64,000 bases of DNA from Micromussa lordhowensis. Taxonomy: Eukaryota > Cnidaria > Anthozoa > Scleractinia > Lobophylliidae. The notes below the pieces were generated by a model. It saw only the letters and a list, made by a program, of their open reading frames with translations. It did not search any database and was not told the DNA's origin. Numbering within the stretch: the first letter of the stretch is position 1; each line of letters starts with the position of its first letter. Both the position numbers and the translations under genes were made by a program. Location of the stretch: the NCBI GenBank assembly GCA_964020085.1, contig OZ026607.1:4566386-4630385 (forward strand). Direction: 5' to 3'. Below are positions 59,973 through 64,000 of this stretch, piece after piece.

Positions 59973-60648
59973 CACTGGGCGCGATCCATTTGACCAAAAT
60001 TTCCGGACATTCCGGTACAAAATCAAATGGAACATAATGTTTCTGGAAATTTGTTTCGAAAATTGTGGACAACCTCCGGAGGTTGTCCTTTTTTCTGAAA
60101 ATTTGGAAATTTCGGAAATTTCCTGTTCCATTTGGCATTTCTACCCGGTTCGAATCGACCCCAGTTTCTTTAGTCGTGAAAAGCTACAAGATGGCGGCGA
60201 GTAAGTCTGTCGAGTCGACACTACACTGGATACAAAATGATCTGCCACGGCTCGAGCCTGTTCTTGGTCCAAAACGAAAACGTTAGGATCTGATTGCCTG
60301 GAAAATTGTGGACTGGTCGTTCCGCCGGAATTTCCTGTGGGTCAGTTCGCCCGGTTTGCATACTTTTTCGCGAGAAAAGTTCGTAAGTTTCTCTCATAAA
60401 TATCAAGGAAGAGTTGAATTCTGAATGCTTTTTAAACTTCTCCACACGAAGCAGCTTAATACGGCACTTAAGACAGCCACTTCATCACGATCCCGCAGTA
60501 TTTTCTCGAGTAATTCTTGATGGGAAATGTGCTCAAGCGGGAATAGAACAAGATCGGTTCGGCCTGGTGGAAAATACCGTTCCATTCAACATACGAAAAT
60601 TTCGGAAATTCAAACCGGGATTTTTGGTCAAATGGAACGCGCCCAGTG
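59973..60648. mobile_element. TIR element with CACTGGGCGCG ends
   Basis: Left end cactgggcgcgatccatttg-accaaaat and right end ttttggtcaaatggaacgcg-cccagtg are inverted. Inner words gaaatttcggaaattt and caacctccggaggttg are palindromic. 676 bp, no transposase. No matching target duplication was found. Confidence 0.8.
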
Positions 60649-60859
60649 CCATCTGAAATTTGAGTGAAAAAATTGAGACTGTGTTAACACGCGATTAAAG
60701 TAGAAACGCGTCTTCAATGCACGTCCGAGATAGAGTAAACCATTTACGAGTTGCTTTTTATCGTCTGTTTAAAAATGAGTACTGGAGCACAGCCTTTGAA
60801 ATGAGTTTGATTTGCAATACAATAAACGTGCAAGAAAAACTCATTTCAGTGTAACATGT

Positions 60860-61145
60860 ATAATAATAATATAATAATAAACCTTTATTTACCCTCGGCA
60901 GTGTTTATAGCACAAGTGCTAGTGGGGCCGAGCAAACACTGAAACAAATATCTCAAATTGAACTTAACATTTGTTAAGAATCCCAACTGGTCGGAGGCAA
61001 ACCAGTTGGCTATTTACAAGCGTGGTCGGGGATTTGAACTCGGGGCTACCGAGAAACAAATCCAGGGAGTGGCCAGAGCGGGACTCGAACCCGGGACCGC
61101 CGGATTGTGAGTCCAACACCCTAACCACTCGACCACACTGCCTCC
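60860..61145 (-). mobile_element. Full-length tRNA-derived SINE with TTA-type tail
   Basis: Minus strand: head ggaggcagtgtggtcgagtg, gttagggtgttggactcaca and gggttcgagtcccgct; body with tctcggtagccccgagttca, gccaactggtttgcctccga and cggccccactag; then actgccgagggtaaataaag and a TTA/TAA tail. A and B boxes are intact. Its text is close to a high-copy coral SINE as I remember it. Confidence 0.85.
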
Positions 61146-61872
61146 TTTAGTGCATTAAGACTCGTTATCAGCATTTTCATCCTCGACAAAAACGTCCACT
61201 CAGCGTGCGTGTAATATTAGCCGGAAAGAACTGGGTACCATGGTAATTGGTAATTTAAATTTTCAAGAGTAATTGGCTCGCGCAAGTACCCTACGGGTTA
61301 GCAGTTACTCTTACTTGGAACATATTTAACCTTTCCCAGGCTCTTGGTCAGGGGGGACGATCAAAAAAGCGGGCGAATTTTACTTTAAAAGGCGTTTTGA
61401 AATGCACGCCTTGCGGTTAAATGGGTTAAAATTCAAGTTTTAGCCGAAAAAGCTGACTCAAAGAGTGTACTAAACCATGAACGGCAACGGCCAAACAATC
61501 ATTAATTAATTAGCAGTTTGTTTAACTGACGATAAGAAACATTCGCATATTTACCTTAAAGAATTGAATATTTTGTCCGTTTCCACATTAGGCTCAAAAT
61601 ATACGTTAAATATACCTACCTTCATTTTGACTTCAGCGTCAGTAAACTACGTATTGTTTAAAAGCAGCGCCCAGAAAAAAACTAATTAATATTCCCTTCT
61701 TCTTCCTCTTCTTCTTCTTACATCTTTCGACAAATGAACTGTACACCTTCAAAATGACAGCTCTATGGCTGTATACATACTATCCTGGCTACTTTATTTA
61801 TCTATAGTTATCTAATCCATTATAGTAGCCAATATTGCGTCGAGAGCAAAAGATATGGACCAATTATAACTC

Positions 61873-62143
61873 TAATCGTATCTATAACAAAATTCTCGAT
61901 CGTGATTGGTTCTCCGCGCGCCTATTTGTCACGTAATCGGCGCGTGATCACGTGGGTGTCCAATTACAGGTGTCCGATTTGAACTTTTTGTAATCGGACA
62001 CCTGTAATTGGATACCCACGTGATTTTCACGTCAATTATTCGCGCTTTAATGGTTTCCTTAGCAAAGTTTTCTACAGTTTTCAATACTTAGGAAAAGCGC
62101 TACAGAAAGAAGTTCTCAAAAGACATTTTCAATTTCGAAATTT

Positions 62144-62220
<77 letters not shown>

Positions 62221-62242
62221 TCCGATTTTGAAATTACTCGCT

Positions 62243-62287
<45 letters not shown>

Positions 62288-62485
62288 AAATAAATGGACT
62301 GAAAAGTCGTTGCTGATGCGTGACACTTGGTAGTTAAAGATAAAGTTGATATTTTAGAATATAAAAATCAACAAGTGTCAAAATTGTCTATGAACACAGA
62401 TGTTTCGGGTGTATTACCCTTCTTCAGTGTGAAAAATAACCGTTCATTTTGATTTTTATTTTCTAAAATATCAACTTTATCTTCA
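61873..62485. mobile_element. Nested insertion: foldback copy B plus hairpin with hammerhead-like motif
   Basis: accaattataactc stands on both sides (61859-61872 and 62485-62498), a 14-bp direct repeat like a target duplication. 61873-62285 is foldback copy B of 58053-58466. 62336-62484 has inverted arms (gataaagttgatattttaga and tctaaaatatcaactttatc) around the hammerhead-like motif. Confidence 0.7.
62395..62431 (-). ncRNA. Hammerhead-like motif, variant
   Basis: Minus strand: stem I CACA (62431-62428), core CTGAAGA (62427-62421; position 7 is known to tolerate any base), stem II GGGT-AATAC-ACCC, core GAAA, then CAT and C (62399) and stem I' TGTG. Stem III is reduced to one A-U pair and stem I to 4 bp, so it is weaker than the one at 51445-51491 and probably decayed. 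Confidence 0.5.
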
Positions 62486-62591
62486 CCAATTATAACTCCA
62501 TACTTAACACGGGTCAGGTAATATTCCTAAGTCGGCATTTGTCCTTCCATCTCGCAGTATAAGTCTTTGCCATGTGTTTTTATAGTCAATA

Positions 62592-62610
62592 ATATAATAA
62601 CCCTAACCCT
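62592..62610 (-). repeat. Interstitial telomere-like motif (CCCTAA)2
   Basis: aataaccctaaccctaatat lies in the left arm of the long-TIR element, at a place where the right arm instead reads acgccagaag. Confidence 0.7.
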
Positions 62611-63947
62611 AATATTATTAACTTTGTGATGTATTTTTATCACCAATACACTCTCTTTTCTATAAGAATATTGCTTTCCCGCTCAGGCTGAATATTGTTA
62701 TATTTCTGTGTATTTTTTGCTGAAAATATTCGTGTGAATATTTTTAGATTCGATTAAGGACTTTTTTCAACCCAAAACATAACTTTCCTTTCACATCGAG
62801 TTTATTCTTAAAACATTCTTAAAATTTCTCAAATTTCAACATCGATTTTCTTTTAAAAATATATTCTTTGTGAAAATTTCATTCTCTTTAAAATATAACT
62901 CACATGGCAGTTTCCCAAACCCTTTTTTGACACCTACTTGGTTAAAAGCTATGAAAGAATATTGCCTTGTCCGTGTAAAATACCTTAAAATCCCGATAAA
63001 ACGCTCAGCGCATATTTTTATTCCAAAAAGGTTTCTTGGTGAGTTTATTTCCAGATGATTTTTATTTTTTTACAGGGCTTATTATTGCAGGAACAGCGTT
63101 CCAAAAATGGTCGAGGTTATATTTGTAAGGGACTTGGCGTCTAAAAAACTTGCACACAAGAATATCCTGCATGTTTACACTTTCAAACCATAACAATATT
63201 AAGGAGTTAGCCCAAAATAAAACAAGTTATCGTTCGGTCAATTTTTTCTTCCTAGTCATTGGCTGAGAGCCCACCACGTGAACTGCTCTGCTCATGCGTA
63301 ATACCGTCTAAATGTGTTTTCTTGCAAATTATGTTCTGCTAATTTTGCGCGAACCAGATGTGATATCAAAAAAACTAATGGTGCACAGTATGGCAAATAG
63401 AATATACAAGGATATAATTTTTGCGTTGGAAATTTGTAAATATGCTTTAAACTGTTAAAAAAACTAGCTATAAAAAAAAATTCAGCACTAAAAACAAAAA
63501 GAGCGTATTGGCGATAAAAATACATCACAAAGTTAATAATAATATCTTCTGGCGTATTATTAACTATACAAACACGTGCAAAGACTTTTACTGCAAGATG
63601 AAAGGATTAATGCCGACTTAGGAATATTATCTGGAGTTACAATTGGTCCATAAGTTTTGCCCTCGACGCAATATAATAGATTAGATAACTATAGATTAGT
63701 TAGCGAGGATAGCATATATATGCAGCTATAGAGCTGTCATTTTGAAGGTGTAGTTTATTTGTTGAAAGCTGTAAGAAGAAGAAGAAGAAGAAGAAGGTTA
63801 ATCAGTGTATTTCTTAACTGCCAGGTAATTTTAAATTGTAGTTTTATTTGAAATGTCTTTATTAGCGAGAGAATACCTATCCATTCACATCACACACAAT
63901 GCTAAATTTAAGGAATGGACAATGTCTAGCGTGCGTCCATCCAATTC

Positions 63948-64000
<53 letters not shown>

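Larger units (their letters stand above)
61690..63800. mobile_element. About 2.1-kb element with long terminal inverted repeats and nested insertions
   Basis: The left arm (61690-61872, continuing 62499-62690) and right arm (63475-63800) are inverted copies: tgtacaccttcaaaatgacagc faces gctgtcattttgaaggtgta, and cctaagtcggcat faces atgccgacttagg. Both arms end in a (CTT)n/(AAG)n run. The left arm is broken by an insertion at 61873-62485. The centre (62700-63470) shows no transposase. Confidence 0.8.

Noticed and set aside
61070..61145. tRNA-Val-like gene
   Set aside because: It is the head of a complete SINE with body and TTA tail.

Overview
The window is nuclear DNA from an animal, most likely a hexacorallian cnidarian such as a stony coral. 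It has AT-rich, intron-rich genes with standard GT-AG splicing, animal-wide protein families, tRNA-derived SINEs with a (TTA)n tail of a kind I associate with coral genomes, and very many foldback/MITE elements. The host is inferred from gene content and repeat style, not from a marker gene.

Four protein-coding genes could be reconstructed exon by exon, with every splice phase checked by translation. They form two head-to-head pairs. POLH (DNA polymerase eta, minus strand, 3721-13095, 9 exons, 694 aa) is divergent from an ASPP-family gene (PPP1R13B/TP53BP2 type, plus strand, 13459-28773, 11 exons, 1563 aa), with 363 bp between start codons. CRNKL1 (crooked-neck splicing factor, minus strand, 30545-45706, 21 exons, 672 aa) is divergent from MOCS1 (molybdenum cofactor step 1, MOCS1A part, plus strand, 45855-55425, 11 exons, 395 aa), with only 148 bp between start codons. 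ASPP and CRNKL1 converge tail to tail across 28774-30544. A possible last exon of a fifth, unrecognised gene lies at 196-422.

Introns and flanks are packed with repeats. These include a 5'-truncated L1-like LINE antisense in ASPP intron 3, a tRNA-His gene in a CRNKL1 intron, and at least five tRNA-derived SINE copies. There are also dozens of foldback or TIR elements (several nested, one with a clear 8-bp target duplication), tandem duplications, and poly-G tracts. 1-180 and 55426-64000 are essentially repeats; I found no convincing gene in the last 8.5 kb.

The most unusual items are a complete hammerhead-ribozyme fold on the minus strand in MOCS1 intron 7 (51445-51491) and a related variant at 62395-62431, both of the minimal-stem-III kind known from Penelope-like retroelements. 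Others are a GC-AG intron that is required for the CRNKL1 reading frame, POLH carrying both a UBM-like helix and a UBZ finger, telomere-like TTAGGG motifs at two repeat junctions, and stop codons fused to AATAAA in both minus-strand genes.
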